Both the position numbers and the translations under genes were made by a program. Below the pieces are notes generated by a model. It did no database searches and had not been told where the DNA came from. It saw only the letters and a program-made list of their open reading frames with translations. Of a stretch of DNA of 64,000 nucleotides, positions 33,782 through 43,115 are shown piece after piece (the stretch's first letter is position 1; each line of letters starts with the position of its first letter). The DNA comes from Streptomyces sp. CB03234 (GTDB lineage Bacteria; Actinomycetota; Actinomycetes; Streptomycetales; Streptomycetaceae), in the NCBI RefSeq assembly GCF_001905885.1, contig NZ_LIYH01000003.1, positions 1-64,000 on the forward strand, given 5' to 3'.

Positions 33782-35298
33782 GACGTCGGGCTCCCTTCCA
33801 TCACAAGGTCGAGTACGCGGTGCTCGTCGAGCTCCCGGGCGGGCGCCGTGTGGACGACGTGGCCCTCCCGGAGCACCAGCACCCGGTCGGCGAGGCCCAG
33901 CACTTCGGGGACCTCGCTGGAGACGAGCAGGACGGCGAGCCCCTCGTCGGCGAGGCGGCGGATCACGGCGTACAACTCGGCGCGGGCGCCGACGTCGACG
34001 CCGCGCGTCGGCTCGTCGAGGAGCAGGACGCGGCAGCCGCGCAGCAGCCAGCGGGCGAGGACGGCCTTTTGCTGGTTGCCGCCGGAGAGGGTGCGGATAC
34101 GGGCGTCGGGGTTGTCGGGGCGCAGCGACAGTTCGCGGGTGGCGGTGCGGGCGGCGGCGCGCTCCGCCGTACGGTCGAGCCAGCCGGCGCGCGAGAAGCG
34201 GGCCAGGGACGACACGGAGACGTTGCGGGCCACGGATTCGAGCATCAGCAGGCCCTGCGCCTTGCGCTCCTCGGGGGCGAGGCCCAGTCCGGCGCGGACG
34301 GCGGCGCGGACGCTGCCGGGGCGCAGGGGTCGGCCGTCGACGAGGACGCGTCCGGCGGTGGGGCGGCGGGCTCCGTAGATGGTCTCCAGGATCTCGGAGC
34401 GTCCGGAGCCGACGAGTCCGGCGAGGCCGACGATCTCGCCGGGCCGCAGTTCGAGGTCGACCGGCGCGAACTCGCCCTCGCGTGCGAGGCCTTCGACCTT
34501 CAGTACGGGGGCGTCGCCGATCAACCGGTCGGTGCGCTCGGGGAAGACGTACTCGACGTTCCGGCCGGTCATCATGGCAACGATGTCGCGTGTCGGTGTG
34601 TCCTTGGCGGGCAGCCCCCCGGCGACGGCCCGCCCGTCCTTCAGTACGGTCACGCGGTCGCCGATGCGGCGGATCTCCTCCAGGCGGTGGGAGATGTAGA
34701 CGACGGCGACCCCGTCGGCGGTGAGGTCGGCGACGATCCGGAAGAGGTTGGCGGTCTCGTCCGGGTCGAGGGCGGCGGACGGCTCGTCCATGACGATGAG
34801 GCGTACGTCGTGGGAGAGCGCGCGGGCCATGGAGACGATCTGCTGCTGGGCGGCGGACAGGTCGCCGACCGGCCGGGCGGGGTCGATCTCGGGGTGGCCG
34901 AGGCGGCGCAGCAGGGCGGCGGTGGTGGTACGGGCGCTCCGGCCACGTACGACGAAGCCTGCGGTGGTGGGCTCATGGCCGAGGAAGACGTTCTCGGCGA
35001 CCGACAGCCCTTCCACCAGGTCCAGTTCCTGGTAGATGGTGGCGATGCCGAGGCGCATGGCGGCGATGGGCGACTTGAGCGTGACCCGTTCGCCCCGCCA
35101 GGTGATGGTGCCGTCGTCGGGCTGGTGGGCGCCGGCGAGGACCTTGATGAGGGTGGACTTCCCGGCGCCGTTCTGGCCGAGGAGGCAGTGGACCTCACCG
35201 GGCCGGACCTCCAGGTCGACGCCGTCGAGGGCGCGCACGCCGGGGAACGACTTGGTGATGCCGGACATGGTGAGCAGGGGTGGTTCTGGTGTTGCCAT
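33778..35298 (-). CDS. sugar ABC transporter ATP-binding protein (RbsA-like, two NBDs)
   Basis: A 506-aa tandem ATPase. The first domain has Walker A GQNGAGKST (41-49), signature LSAAQQQIVSMARAL and Walker B LIVMDEPSAALD. The second has a degenerate Walker A (GLVGSGRSEILE) and signature LSGGNQQKAVLARWL followed by LLLDEPTRGVDVG. This is the usual arrangement of ribose-class importers, in which the second site is modified. It is the first gene of the transporter/catabolic operon, 99 bases after the ROK regulator gene in the same direction. It energises uptake at the inner face of the membrane. Confidence 0.92.
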   Translation of the reverse strand: MATPEPPLLTMSGITKSFPGVRALDGVDLEVRPGEVHCLLGQNGAGKSTLIKVLAGAHQPDDGTITWRGERVTLKSPIAAMRLGIATIYQELDLVEGLSVAENVFLGHEPTTAGFVVRGRSARTTTAALLRRLGHPEIDPARPVGDLSAAQQQIVSMARALSHDVRLIVMDEPSAALDPDETANLFRIVADLTADGVAVVYISHRLEEIRRIGDRVTVLKDGRAVAGGLPAKDTPTRDIVAMMTGRNVEYVFPERTDRLIGDAPVLKVEGLAREGEFAPVDLELRPGEIVGLAGLVGSGRSEILETIYGARRPTAGRVLVDGRPLRPGSVRAAVRAGLGLAPEERKAQGLLMLESVARNVSVSSLARFSRAGWLDRTAERAAARTATRELSLRPDNPDARIRTLSGGNQQKAVLARWLLRGCRVLLLDEPTRGVDVGARAELYAVIRRLADEGLAVLLVSSEVPEVLGLADRVLVLREGHVVHTAPARELDEHRVLDLVMEGSPTS

Positions 35299-35397
35299 GA
35301 CGAATCCCCTCGGCGGGCGGGTGCGGTGCCGGTGAGCGGGCAGGGCGAGGTACCAGGTGCGCGGTAAGAGGTGCTGCGGTCCGGCCGGGGGGGAGGA

Positions 35398-36588
35398 TCA
35401 GGCCGGTGAGAACAGGTGGTCGCTGATGAGCCGGGCGGCGCCGATGACTCCGGCGATCGCGCCCAACTCCCCCAGGACGATGGGGAGGTTGCCGGTGGCG
35501 AGCGGGAGTGACGTGCGGTAGACCTGGGTGCGGACGGCGGCGAGCAGGTTGTGGCCGAGGCCGGTCACCCCGCCGCCGATCACCACCAGGCCCGGGTTGA
35601 AGAAGCTGACGAGCCCGGCGATGACCTGGCCGACGCGGTTGCCGCCCTCGCGGATCAGGGCGAGCGAGGTGGCGTCACCGGCGGCCGCGCCGGCGGCGAC
35701 GTCCACTGCGGTGAGCCTCCCGGCCGCCTCCAGGCGGCGGGCGAGCTCCTCGGACTGGCCGGCGCGCGCCGCGTCCTCGGCGTCCCGGGCGAGCGCGGCG
35801 CCGCTGAAGTGGGCCTCCAGGCAGCCCCGGTTGCCGCAGGCGCAGGCACGGCCTTCGGGTACGACCTGGATGTGGCCGATGTCGCCGGCGCTGCCGGTCG
35901 TACCCCGGTAGACCTCGCCGCCGACGACGATGCCGCAGCCGATACCCGTACCGATCTTGACGCAGAGGTAGTCGCCCACGGAGCGCGCGACGCCCGCGTG
36001 CTGCTCCCCCATCGCCATCAGGTTCACGTCGTTGTCGACCATGACCGGGCAGCCCAGCTCCTGGCTGAGCGCCTCCCGGACGGGGAAGCCGTCCCAGCCG
36101 GGCATGATCGGCGGCGCGACCGGTACGCCCTCGGGGAAGCGGACCGGCCCGGGTACGCCGATCCCGGCACCGTCGAAGCCTTCGGCGAGGCCGGACGCCT
36201 TGAGCTTGGCCGCCATGGCGAGCACCTGCTCGAACACGGCGACCGGGCCCTCGCGTACGTCCATGGGGTGGTTGAGGTGGCCCAGCACCTCCAGCTCGGC
36301 GTTGGTGACGGCCACGTCGATCGAGGTGGCGCCGATGTCGACGCCGAGGAAGCGGAGTCCGGGCGCGAGCCGTATGTTGTGCGACCGCCGCCCCCCGCGC
36401 GAGGCGGCGAGCCCGTCCGCCACCACGAGCCCGGTCTCCAGGAGCCGGTCCACCTCGACGGCCAGCTTGGACCGGGACAGGTCGATCTGGTCGCCCAGTT
36501 GCGCACGGGAGTTGGGCCCGCCGTCGCGCAGCAGCCGCAGCAGTCGTGCCTGGTGCGCGTTGGCGGGTCGAGCCGTCATACGTCTCAC
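35398..36588 (-). CDS. ROK family transcriptional regulator
   Basis: About 396 aa. An N-terminal winged helix (ANAHQARLLRLLRDGGPNSR, QLGDQIDLSRSKLAVEVDRL) is joined to a ROK kinase-like sugar-binding domain: LGVDIGATSIDVAV near 90, GIGVPGPVRFPEG, VMVDNDVNLMAMGE, GTGIGCGIVVGGEVYRG and the zinc motif CACGNRGCLEAH. The GTG at 36588 is favoured because GGAGGGG lies six bases upstream; an ATG nine bases later is possible. ROK regulators repress sugar genes until a sugar ligand binds, so this one probably controls the adjacent Rbs-type operon. The 246-bp region upstream contains a CTTTCCC/GGGGAAG imperfect palindrome (about 36651-36668) that may be its operator. Confidence 0.85.
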   Translation of the reverse strand: MRRMTARPANAHQARLLRLLRDGGPNSRAQLGDQIDLSRSKLAVEVDRLLETGLVVADGLAASRGGRRSHNIRLAPGLRFLGVDIGATSIDVAVTNAELEVLGHLNHPMDVREGPVAVFEQVLAMAAKLKASGLAEGFDGAGIGVPGPVRFPEGVPVAPPIMPGWDGFPVREALSQELGCPVMVDNDVNLMAMGEQHAGVARSVGDYLCVKIGTGIGCGIVVGGEVYRGTTGSAGDIGHIQVVPEGRACACGNRGCLEAHFSGAALARDAEDAARAGQSEELARRLEAAGRLTAVDVAAGAAAGDATSLALIREGGNRVGQVIAGLVSFFNPGLVVIGGGVTGLGHNLLAAVRTQVYRTSLPLATGNLPIVLGELGAIAGVIGAARLISDHLFSPA

Positions 36589-36834
36589 GCGCCCCTCCCC
36601 GCCGTCGTGTTCGGCCTTGGTGTGCTGCTTTCGAGGGGGAACGTAGCAGCGCTTTCCCGCAGGGGGAAGAAGTTGCGCGCGAATCCGTGTCAACTTTCTC
36701 CACAGCCAGGACAAAGACTGGCACCACCCCGTCGGGCCGTCTTGTACGGGGAATTCACCGGGACTTCGTCGGCTACGCCGAGGCCGCCGCCGCCCACGGC
36801 GGGTGGGACACCTGGCGGTCCTCCTCCACCCCGG

Positions 36835-37512
36835 TCAGGCCGTGTCGCGGTGGTGGTAGGTGGTGCGGGTGTGTTCGGTGTGGGCGCGCATGACGTGGGT
36901 GGCGCGCTGTTCGTCACGGGCGGCGATCGCGGCGATCAGTTCGCGGTGCTCGATCCAGGACTGCTTGCCCCGCTGCCGGGCGACCGGCGTGTAGTACCAG
37001 CGCACCCGGCGGTCCACCTGGGCGGCCAGCTCGGCGAGGACGACGTTTCCGGCGAGCTCCATCACCTTGGCGTGGAACGCGGCGTTCGTCGCCACCGCCT
37101 GGTCCACGTCGTCGTCCGCCACCGCCTGCTCGCCCCGCGCGCACAGCTCCTCCAGGGCGGCGATGCCGGCGGTGCCGGAGTTGGCGGCGGCCAGCCGCGC
37201 GGCCTCGGCCTCCAGGAGCGTACGGACCGAGAGCAGCTGGTCCGCCTCCTCCTCCGTCGGCTCGTGGACGAACGCGCCCTGCGCCGGGCGCAGATCGACC
37301 CACCCCTCCGTGTTGAGCCGCTGCAACGCCTCGCGCACCGGCTGGCGGGAGACCCCGAGGTGGCCGGCGAGCTCGCTCTCGACGAGGTGCTGGCCGGGCC
37401 GCAGGGCGCGGGTGGTGATCAGTTCGAGCAGCGCCTCGTAGACGCGCTCGCGCAGCGGGCCGGGCCTCTCCAGCCTCGGTACGGCACCTTGCGGCAGTCC
37501 TGCGGACAACAT
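36835..37512 (-). CDS. GntR family regulator, FCD (FadR-type) effector domain
   Basis: A 225-aa regulator. An N-terminal winged helix (LRERVYEALLELITTRALRP, HLVESELAGHLGVSRQPVRE, ALQRLNTEGWVDLRPAQGAF) precedes an all-helical FCD domain whose metal-ligand residues lie in FHAKVMELAG and WIEHRELIAAI. The ATG at 37512 was chosen: GAGGGG is six bases upstream, and it leaves an operator-like sequence (37543-37554) 31 bases before the start. FCD-GntR proteins usually sense carboxylic acids. The same 12-base motif occurs before oxc and before the formate dehydrogenase operon, so oxalate or a related acid is a reasonable effector. That is inference. Confidence 0.85.
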   Translation of the reverse strand: MLSAGLPQGAVPRLERPGPLRERVYEALLELITTRALRPGQHLVESELAGHLGVSRQPVREALQRLNTEGWVDLRPAQGAFVHEPTEEEADQLLSVRTLLEAEAARLAAANSGTAGIAALEELCARGEQAVADDDVDQAVATNAAFHAKVMELAGNVVLAELAAQVDRRVRWYYTPVARQRGKQSWIEHRELIAAIAARDEQRATHVMRAHTEHTRTTYHHRDTA

Positions 37513-37542
37513 CGCGGCCCCCTCACTGGACAACAGCTGTCT

Positions 37543-37554
37543 ATTGTCTACAGT
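37543..37554 (-). promoter_or_regulatory. putative GntR autoregulatory operator
   Basis: Read toward the GntR gene, ACTGTAGACAAT, preceded by TAG and followed by AGACAGC. It matches 43012-43023 exactly and 9777-9788 at 10 of 12 positions. It sits where the regulator's own promoter should be. Confidence 0.5.
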
Positions 37555-37627
37555 CTACCGAGGCGTTACGGAGAGTATGCAACGATCACGCCCGGAGAGA
37601 CGCGGGTCACAGATACCGCGCGCGGCG

Positions 37628-38572
37628 TCACGGTACGCGGACGACCTGACCGGCGTACGAGAGGTTCCCGCCGAAGCCGAAGAGCAGGGCGGGCGCGCCG
37701 GAGGCGACCTCGCCGCGCTCGACCAGCTTGCTGAGCGCCATGGGGATGGAGGCGGCCGAGGTGTTGCCGGACTCGGTGACATCGCGGGCGATCACCGCGT
37801 TCACGGCGCCGATCTTCTGCGCGACCGGCTCGATGATCCGCAGGTTGGCCTGGTGCAGCACCACCGCCGCCAGGTCCTCCGGCGCGATGCCCGCCCGCTC
37901 GCACACCGTGCGGGCGATGGGCGGCAGCTGTGTGGTGGCCCAGCGGTAGACCGCCTGGCCCTCCTGGGCGAAGCGCGGCGGGGTGCCCTCGATGCGGACG
38001 GCGTGGCCCATCTCGGGGACGGAGCCCCACAGCACCGGGCCGATGCCCGCCTCGCCGCCGGGGACGGCCTCGACGACCGCCGCGCCCGCGCCGTCACCGA
38101 CCAGGACGCAGGTGGTGCGGTCGGTCCAGTCGGTGACCTCGGTCATCTTGTCGGCGCCGATCACCAGCGCGCGGCTCGCCGAACCCGCCCGTATGGCGTG
38201 GTCGGCGGTGGCCAGCGCGTGGGTGAAGCCGGCGCACACGACGTTGAGGTCCAGGGTGGCGGGCGACCCCATGCCCAGCCGGGCGGCGACCCGGGCGGCG
38301 GTGTTCGGGGAGCGGTCGATCGCCGTGGAGGTGGCCACCAGGACCAGATCGACGTCGGCGGGGGTGAGCCCGGCGGCGGCCAGCGCCTTGGCGCCCGCGT
38401 GGGCGGCCATCTCGTCGACCGGCTCGTCGGGGCCCGCGACATGGCGGGTCCTGATGCCGACCCGGCTGGTGATCCACTCGTCGCTGGTGTCGACCAGCGC
38501 GGTCAGGTCGGCGTTCGTCAGGACCTTGGCGGGCTGGTAGTGCCCGAGCGCGGCGATACGAGTGCCCGTCAT
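37628..38572 (-). CDS. beta-ketoacyl-ACP synthase III (FabH-like)
   Basis: A 314-aa KAS III protein with a complete catalytic triad: C113 in LNVVCAGFTHAL, H240 in VVLHQANLRI and N270 in ESGNTSAASIP. GSVPEMGHAVRI and the C-terminal LFGFGGNLSYAGQVV match the family. It condenses an acyl-CoA starter with malonyl-ACP to begin fatty-acid or polyketide chains, in the cytosol. It lacks the fabD-acpP-fabF neighbours of the housekeeping operon, so it is probably an accessory copy. AAGGGGG precedes the ATG. It lies 115 bases upstream of and co-directional with the GntR start; a metabolic link is not evident. A heptanucleotide tandem repeat lies in its 5' leader. Confidence 0.88.
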   Translation of the reverse strand: MTGTRIAALGHYQPAKVLTNADLTALVDTSDEWITSRVGIRTRHVAGPDEPVDEMAAHAGAKALAAAGLTPADVDLVLVATSTAIDRSPNTAARVAARLGMGSPATLDLNVVCAGFTHALATADHAIRAGSASRALVIGADKMTEVTDWTDRTTCVLVGDGAGAAVVEAVPGGEAGIGPVLWGSVPEMGHAVRIEGTPPRFAQEGQAVYRWATTQLPPIARTVCERAGIAPEDLAAVVLHQANLRIIEPVAQKIGAVNAVIARDVTESGNTSAASIPMALSKLVERGEVASGAPALLFGFGGNLSYAGQVVRVP

Positions 38573-38587
38573 GCTCGGGACCCCCTT

Positions 38588-38636
38588 GGTGTGCGGTGTG
38601 CGGTGTGCGGTGTGCTGCGTGCTGCGTGCTGCGTGA
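38588..38636. repeat. heptanucleotide tandem repeats in the fabH-like leader
   Basis: Four copies of GGTGTGC followed directly by three copies of TGCGTGC/A, 15 bases upstream of the fabH-like ATG. Length variation here could change the 5' leader. Confidence 0.75.
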
Positions 38637-38791
38637 GACATGCGGCGTGCGGCGTACGAGAGCACCCCAGTCTCGCCAGCGACTGACGAGTAACCGGTCG
38701 GGTGAACCGACAGGATTTGCGCCCGCCTCTTGGAGACTCCGCAACATCGGCCCTCGTGGCCGCCCCTCCCGCGAAAACCCCGTGTCAGCGC

Positions 38792-39430
38792 TCAGGGCCT
38801 GTGCAGGAGTCCCCTCTCCAGCGCCACCACCACGGCCCGCGTCCGGTCGTTCACGTCGAGCTTCGCGAACAGGCGCAGGAGGTGCGTCTTGACGGTCGCC
38901 TCGGCGATGACCAGGCGCCTGCCGATCTCGGCGTTGGTCAGGCCGTCCGCGACGGCGTCGAGGACGTCGGTCTCGCGGGCGGTGAGCGGCTCCTGGGCCG
39001 GACGCCTCATCCGCGCGATCAGCCTCTCGGCCACCCGGGGTGCGAGGACGGTCTCGCCGCGTGCGGCCGAGCGGATCGCGTCGGCGAGCTGTTCGCGGGT
39101 GGTGTCCTTCAGGAGGTAGCCGATGGCTCCGGCCTCCACTCCGCGCTCGATGTCCTGGTCGGTGTCGTACGTCGTCAGGATCAGGACCCGGGTACGCGGG
39201 TACCGGGCGACGATCCCGGCGGTCGTCCCCACCCCGTCGAGCACCGGCATCCGCAGGTCGACCAGCGCGACGTCGGGGTCGCACCGCTCGACGAGGTCGA
39301 GGGCGGCCCTGCCGTCCCCCGCCTCCCCGATGACGTCGATGCCGTCCTCTGCGGCGAGCAGGGCGATCACGCCCGCCCGCATCACGGTGTGGTCGTCGAC
39401 GACGACCACCCGGATCGGTCCTCCGGTCAT
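38792..39430 (-). CDS. LuxR/NarL-family response regulator
   Basis: A 212-aa two-domain regulator. The receiver has acidic residues V-D-D (11-13), phosphoacceptor D58 in VALVDLRMPVLDG and the Lys in YLLKDTTREQL. The C-terminal HTH (about 148-205) reads PLTARETDVLDAVADGLTNA then EIGRRLVIAEATVKTHLLRL. The ATG overlaps the histidine kinase stop (ATGA), so the pair is co-translated. It probably responds to a cell-envelope or drug signal, because the MMPL exporter lies upstream in the same operon. Confidence 0.9.
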   Translation of the reverse strand: MTGGPIRVVVVDDHTVMRAGVIALLAAEDGIDVIGEAGDGRAALDLVERCDPDVALVDLRMPVLDGVGTTAGIVARYPRTRVLILTTYDTDQDIERGVEAGAIGYLLKDTTREQLADAIRSAARGETVLAPRVAERLIARMRRPAQEPLTARETDVLDAVADGLTNAEIGRRLVIAEATVKTHLLRLFAKLDVNDRTRAVVVALERGLLHRP

Positions 39431-40656
39431 CCCGCCCCCTCGCTCCCCTTGTCGCGCTCCACGCCGCCGTCCTCGGGAGTCTCCAGCGGAATCACCGCCA
39501 GGACCCGGGTGCCGTCGCCGACCGAACTGGTGACCGTCAGCCGGCCGCCCAGTTCCGCCAGGCGTTTGCGCATACCGTCGAGCCCGAAGCCCGTCGACTC
39601 CTCCGGGACGAAACCGGTCCCGTCGTCGGTGACCTCCAGCTCCACGCCGTACGGCCGGCGGGCCAGGACCACCCCGACGGTGGAGGCGTGCGCGTGCTTG
39701 CGGACGTTGGCCAGGGACTCCTGGGTGCAGCGCAGCAGCGCGATCCGGGTGTGCTGGTCGCACCCGACGTCCGTCAGGTCGGCGGCCACCGTGAGTCCGG
39801 TGTCCTCCGCGAAGCGGTCGAGGATGCGGCGCAGCGTCGGCGCGACGGAGCCGGCCGCCGTCCCGCCGTACTGCTGTGCCGATCCCACCAGTTCCCGTGC
39901 CTCGGCGAGGTTCTCGCGGGCCGTCGACTCGATCGAGCGCAGTTGCCGGCCACTGCGTGCCGGATCGGAGGCGAGCCCGGCGCGGGCGGCCTCCGCGAGC
40001 ACGACGATGGACGCGAAGCCCTGCGCGAGGGTGTCGTGGATGTCCCGGGCCATCCGCTCCCGTTCGTCCGCCGCCCCCTGACGCTGGTGCGCCTCGGACA
40101 ACTCCGCCTGGGCCCGCTCCAACTCGACGATCAGCCGGGCCCGTTCGGTGCTCCGAGCGACCACCGCGTGCGCCCACAGCCCGATCAGGACGCCCACGGC
40201 CACGACGATCAGCGTGGACACCACGGTCTCGCCGAAGAACTCCGGTGACCAGCCCTGCCGGTACCAGCTGCCCGCCAGGGTCGCGGCGGTCGCCAGCCCC
40301 AGGAACCCCATGGAGGCCCTGGGCGTCCGGCCGAACATCCAGTAGTGCGGCAGCGTCACCATGAACAGTGCCGCGTAGCTGCTGCGCAGATACGCGAGGC
40401 CGCCGAGGACGAGCACCAGCACGGAGAGGTAGACGTGCGGCCGTACGAGGGGGTGGCCGGGGAAGCGGTCGATGAGCGCGTAGCAGAGCGCCACGCAGCC
40501 CAGGAGCGCCAGCGCCCCGTACCTGCTCCCGCCGGGCCGGTCCATCGCGGCGAGCCCGACGGCCATCGCCGCGAACAGCACCCAGCACACCGCGTTCCAG
40601 CGGCGAAGCGAAGCGGCCCAGAAGGCGTCGGCGGTGGGCCCGGCGAGAGCGGTCAT
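39427..40656 (-). CDS. sensor histidine kinase (NarL-type, HisKA_3)
   Basis: About 409 aa. Five or six hydrophobic segments lie in the first 165 residues, followed by a coiled linker. The dimerisation/phosphoacceptor helix has H207 in ERMARDIHDTLAQGF. The ATPase domain carries LEVTDDGTGFVPEESTGFGL and DGMRKRLAELGGRL. It phosphorylates the response regulator encoded downstream. The start is uncertain: a TTG at 40665 overlaps the MMPL stop (TTGA, suggesting coupling), and the ATG at 40656 is the first ATG; neither has a strong ribosome site. Confidence 0.88.
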   Translation of the reverse strand: MTALAGPTADAFWAASLRRWNAVCWVLFAAMAVGLAAMDRPGGSRYGALALLGCVALCYALIDRFPGHPLVRPHVYLSVLVLVLGGLAYLRSSYAALFMVTLPHYWMFGRTPRASMGFLGLATAATLAGSWYRQGWSPEFFGETVVSTLIVVAVGVLIGLWAHAVVARSTERARLIVELERAQAELSEAHQRQGAADERERMARDIHDTLAQGFASIVVLAEAARAGLASDPARSGRQLRSIESTARENLAEARELVGSAQQYGGTAAGSVAPTLRRILDRFAEDTGLTVAADLTDVGCDQHTRIALLRCTQESLANVRKHAHASTVGVVLARRPYGVELEVTDDGTGFVPEESTGFGLDGMRKRLAELGGRLTVTSSVGDGTRVLAVIPLETPEDGGVERDKGSEGAG

Positions 40657-40661
40657 ACCGA

Positions 40662-42860
40662 TCAACGTACGTCAACCACCGGTGCGGCAGCGGCAGTCGG
40701 ACCCGGCACGGCCGGCGCACGTCGCGCCGGACGCGACGGCCACCAGGTGGCATCGCCGAGCAGGAGCAGGGCCGACGGCAGGATCATGATCCGGACGACG
40801 AAGGCGTCCAGCAGCACGGCCGCCGCGAGGACGAAACCGATCTGCTTCATCTCGATGATGTGCAGGAAGACGAAGCTCACGAAGACGGTCGTCATCACGA
40901 CCGCGGCACTGGTCACCACGCTCGCCGACGTGCGGATCCCGTCGAGGACCGCCTGCCGCGTGGGGACGCCGGCGAGCGCGGCCTCCCTGATCCGGCTGAC
41001 CACGAACACCTGGTAGTCCATGGAGAGCCCGAAGAGGATCACGAGGAGGAAGAGCGGTACGCGCGATCCGATCGTGCCGGTGGAGTGGAAGTCCAGGGGC
41101 CCCTCGGCCCAGGTGCCCTGGAAGACCAGGACGAGCAGCCCGAGTGCGGCAGCGGCGGACAGCAGGTTCAGTACGACACCGATCAGGCCGAGCACCACCG
41201 AACGGAAGGCGTACACGGTCATGGCGAACGTCACCAGCAGCAACGCGGCGAGAACGAGGGGGAGTTTGCCGTTCTGGTGGGCCGGATAGTCGGCGTAGCG
41301 GGCGACGTCACCGCTGACGCCGTACTCCACGCCGTCGAGCCGGCCGACGGTGGCGGGCAGGTAGTCGTGGCGCAGGTGGGCGAGGGACTCGTACGCCTGG
41401 GGGGAGTTGCCCAGATGCGGCACCTTCAGCCGCAGGACGCTGATCCGGTGGTCCGCCGACGTGCTGATCGGCGCGCCGTCCGCGAACAGCGGGTCGCGGC
41501 CGGCGATGTCGCCCAGCCGGCGGAGCGCCCCCGCGACCTCTCCGGCGCGCGAGGCGTCGGCGCGTACGACGACGTCGTGCGTGACCCGCTGCTCGGGGAA
41601 CGCCTCGTTGAGGCGGTCGTACACCCGCATCGCGGGAATCTCACGGGAGTGCGTGTCCCGGCTCATCTCCGTGATGTTCAGCCAGGCCAGCGGAAGGACG
41701 AGAGCGAGCAGGGCGAGGACGGAGACGCAGAGCGTGCCGCGGGGGTGCCGGGTGGCGGGCCGCAGCAGCGCCGTCCAGATCCGGCCGCCGCCCTGTCCCC
41801 GGCTCCGCCGGGCCGGCCTGCCGCGCTCCGCCCGGCGCCGCGCGTCGCGTTCCGCGCGTTTGCCGAGCGCGGCCAGCAGTGCGGGCAGCGCGGTCAGGGA
41901 GCTGGCCACGGCGACCAGGACGACCACGATGGTGCCGGTGGCGAGCGAGGAGAAGATCACGTCGGAGGCGAGGTACAGCGTGGCGGTGGAGGCGACGACC
42001 GCCAGCCCCGACACCACCACCGCCCGGCCCGAGGTGGCCGCCGCCAGCCCCACCAGCGCTTCGGTGCTCAGCCGGCCGCCGGAGCGGGCCCGTTCCTCGC
42101 GCTCCCGCTTGAGGTAGAAGAGGGTGTAGTCGACGCCGACCGCGAGACCGATCATCAGGATGACGTTCGTACTGACCCCGGCGTCGGGCGAGACGTGCGA
42201 GACGACCATCGACAGGCCGATCGCCGCCGCGATCGACGACAGCGCCAGCAGCAGCGGCACCAGGGCCATGACGACCGAGCCGAAGACGGCCAGCAGGGTG
42301 ACGAGCGTGACGGGAAGCGTGATCTTCTCGGACAGCGCCAGGTCCTCACCGCGCTGCTGGTCGACTCCCTTGCTGATGGAGGGGGATCCGGTCTCCTCCA
42401 GCAGCAGCCGGGGGTGGGACTCCTGGACGGCCGCTGTCTGTACGAGGAGCGCGTCGACCTTGTCCTTGGCGTCCCGTTCCTCGCCCTTCAGCGCCACCTC
42501 CACCATGAGGATCCGGCCGTCGCCCGACCACAGCGGCGCGGCCACGCCGGCCACTTCGGGCAGTGACGCCATCCGGGCCGTGAGGTCCCGCGCCGCCGCT
42601 TCGGCGGCCCGCTCGTCGAGCGTGCCCGACCGGGCCGAGATCAGTACCTGCTCGGTGGACCGGCGTTCCAGCCGCCCCTCGGCCGCCATGGCCTCCGCCC
42701 GGCCCGCCTCGCCGACGCGGTAGTCCGCCGTTTTGGCGCTGTTGGTGCCGACGGCTCCGCCGACCACCAGGCACAGCACCACGAACGCAAGCCATCCGGC
42801 GACTGCCCGCCAGGGGTGCCGCGCGCTCCAGCGTGCCGTTCGCGCAGTGAGTGAGTTCAT
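40662..42860 (-). CDS. MMPL/RND family exporter
   Basis: A 732-aa membrane protein with the duplicated RND arrangement. TM1 (about 16-36) is followed by a large extracytoplasmic loop, then TMs 2-6 with GLAVGVDYTLFYLKREREER. A cytosolic Arg-rich linker (RRRAERGRPARRSRG) follows, then the second half with its own loop and GLSMDYQVFVVSRIREA. The GxxxDY motifs in TM4-like segments belong to proton-driven MMPL transporters. Typical substrates are lipids, siderophores or antibiotics, exported across the cytoplasmic membrane. It is the first gene of a leftward operon with the histidine kinase and response regulator, so it is probably under their control. Confidence 0.9.
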   Translation of the reverse strand: MNSLTARTARWSARHPWRAVAGWLAFVVLCLVVGGAVGTNSAKTADYRVGEAGRAEAMAAEGRLERRSTEQVLISARSGTLDERAAEAAARDLTARMASLPEVAGVAAPLWSGDGRILMVEVALKGEERDAKDKVDALLVQTAAVQESHPRLLLEETGSPSISKGVDQQRGEDLALSEKITLPVTLVTLLAVFGSVVMALVPLLLALSSIAAAIGLSMVVSHVSPDAGVSTNVILMIGLAVGVDYTLFYLKREREERARSGGRLSTEALVGLAAATSGRAVVVSGLAVVASTATLYLASDVIFSSLATGTIVVVLVAVASSLTALPALLAALGKRAERDARRRAERGRPARRSRGQGGGRIWTALLRPATRHPRGTLCVSVLALLALVLPLAWLNITEMSRDTHSREIPAMRVYDRLNEAFPEQRVTHDVVVRADASRAGEVAGALRRLGDIAGRDPLFADGAPISTSADHRISVLRLKVPHLGNSPQAYESLAHLRHDYLPATVGRLDGVEYGVSGDVARYADYPAHQNGKLPLVLAALLLVTFAMTVYAFRSVVLGLIGVVLNLLSAAAALGLLVLVFQGTWAEGPLDFHSTGTIGSRVPLFLLVILFGLSMDYQVFVVSRIREAALAGVPTRQAVLDGIRTSASVVTSAAVVMTTVFVSFVFLHIIEMKQIGFVLAAAVLLDAFVVRIMILPSALLLLGDATWWPSRPARRAPAVPGPTAAAAPVVDVR

Positions 42861-43011
42861 GCTCGAAAGCCTTGTCGACCAGGGCGGTTGGCCGACAGAG
42901 GCGTCAGGTTGAACCTGCCGTCCATCGATCGGTGGACCCGGGGCCTGGGGAAAACCCCCGCACGCGCGTCGACGCCGCCGCTCCTCGACCCCTTGTCGGG
43001 CGCGACTCCAT

Positions 43012-43023
43012 ACTGTAGACAAT
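43012..43023 (+). promoter_or_regulatory. putative GntR operator upstream of the formate dehydrogenase operon
   Basis: ACTGTAGACAAT, about 93 bases before the start of the ketopantoate-reductase-like gene in the 255-bp divergent gap with the MMPL gene. It is identical to the motif in front of the GntR gene. TTTCGTCGAC follows, and a similar TTCGTCGAC lies inside the oxc operator. Confidence 0.5.
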
Positions 43024-43115
43024 ATTTCGTCGACAAAGGCTTGTTTCCGGTCCCTTGTCTCGGTCCGTTGCCTCGGTCCCTTGCCTCGGTCCCTCAACCG
43101 AACGGAGACCTCCAC

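Noticed and set aside
36720..36834. Possible short protein fragment upstream of the GntR gene stop (FVGYAEAAAAHGGWDTWR)
   Set aside because: Only about 30 codons, no start or family, probably non-coding.
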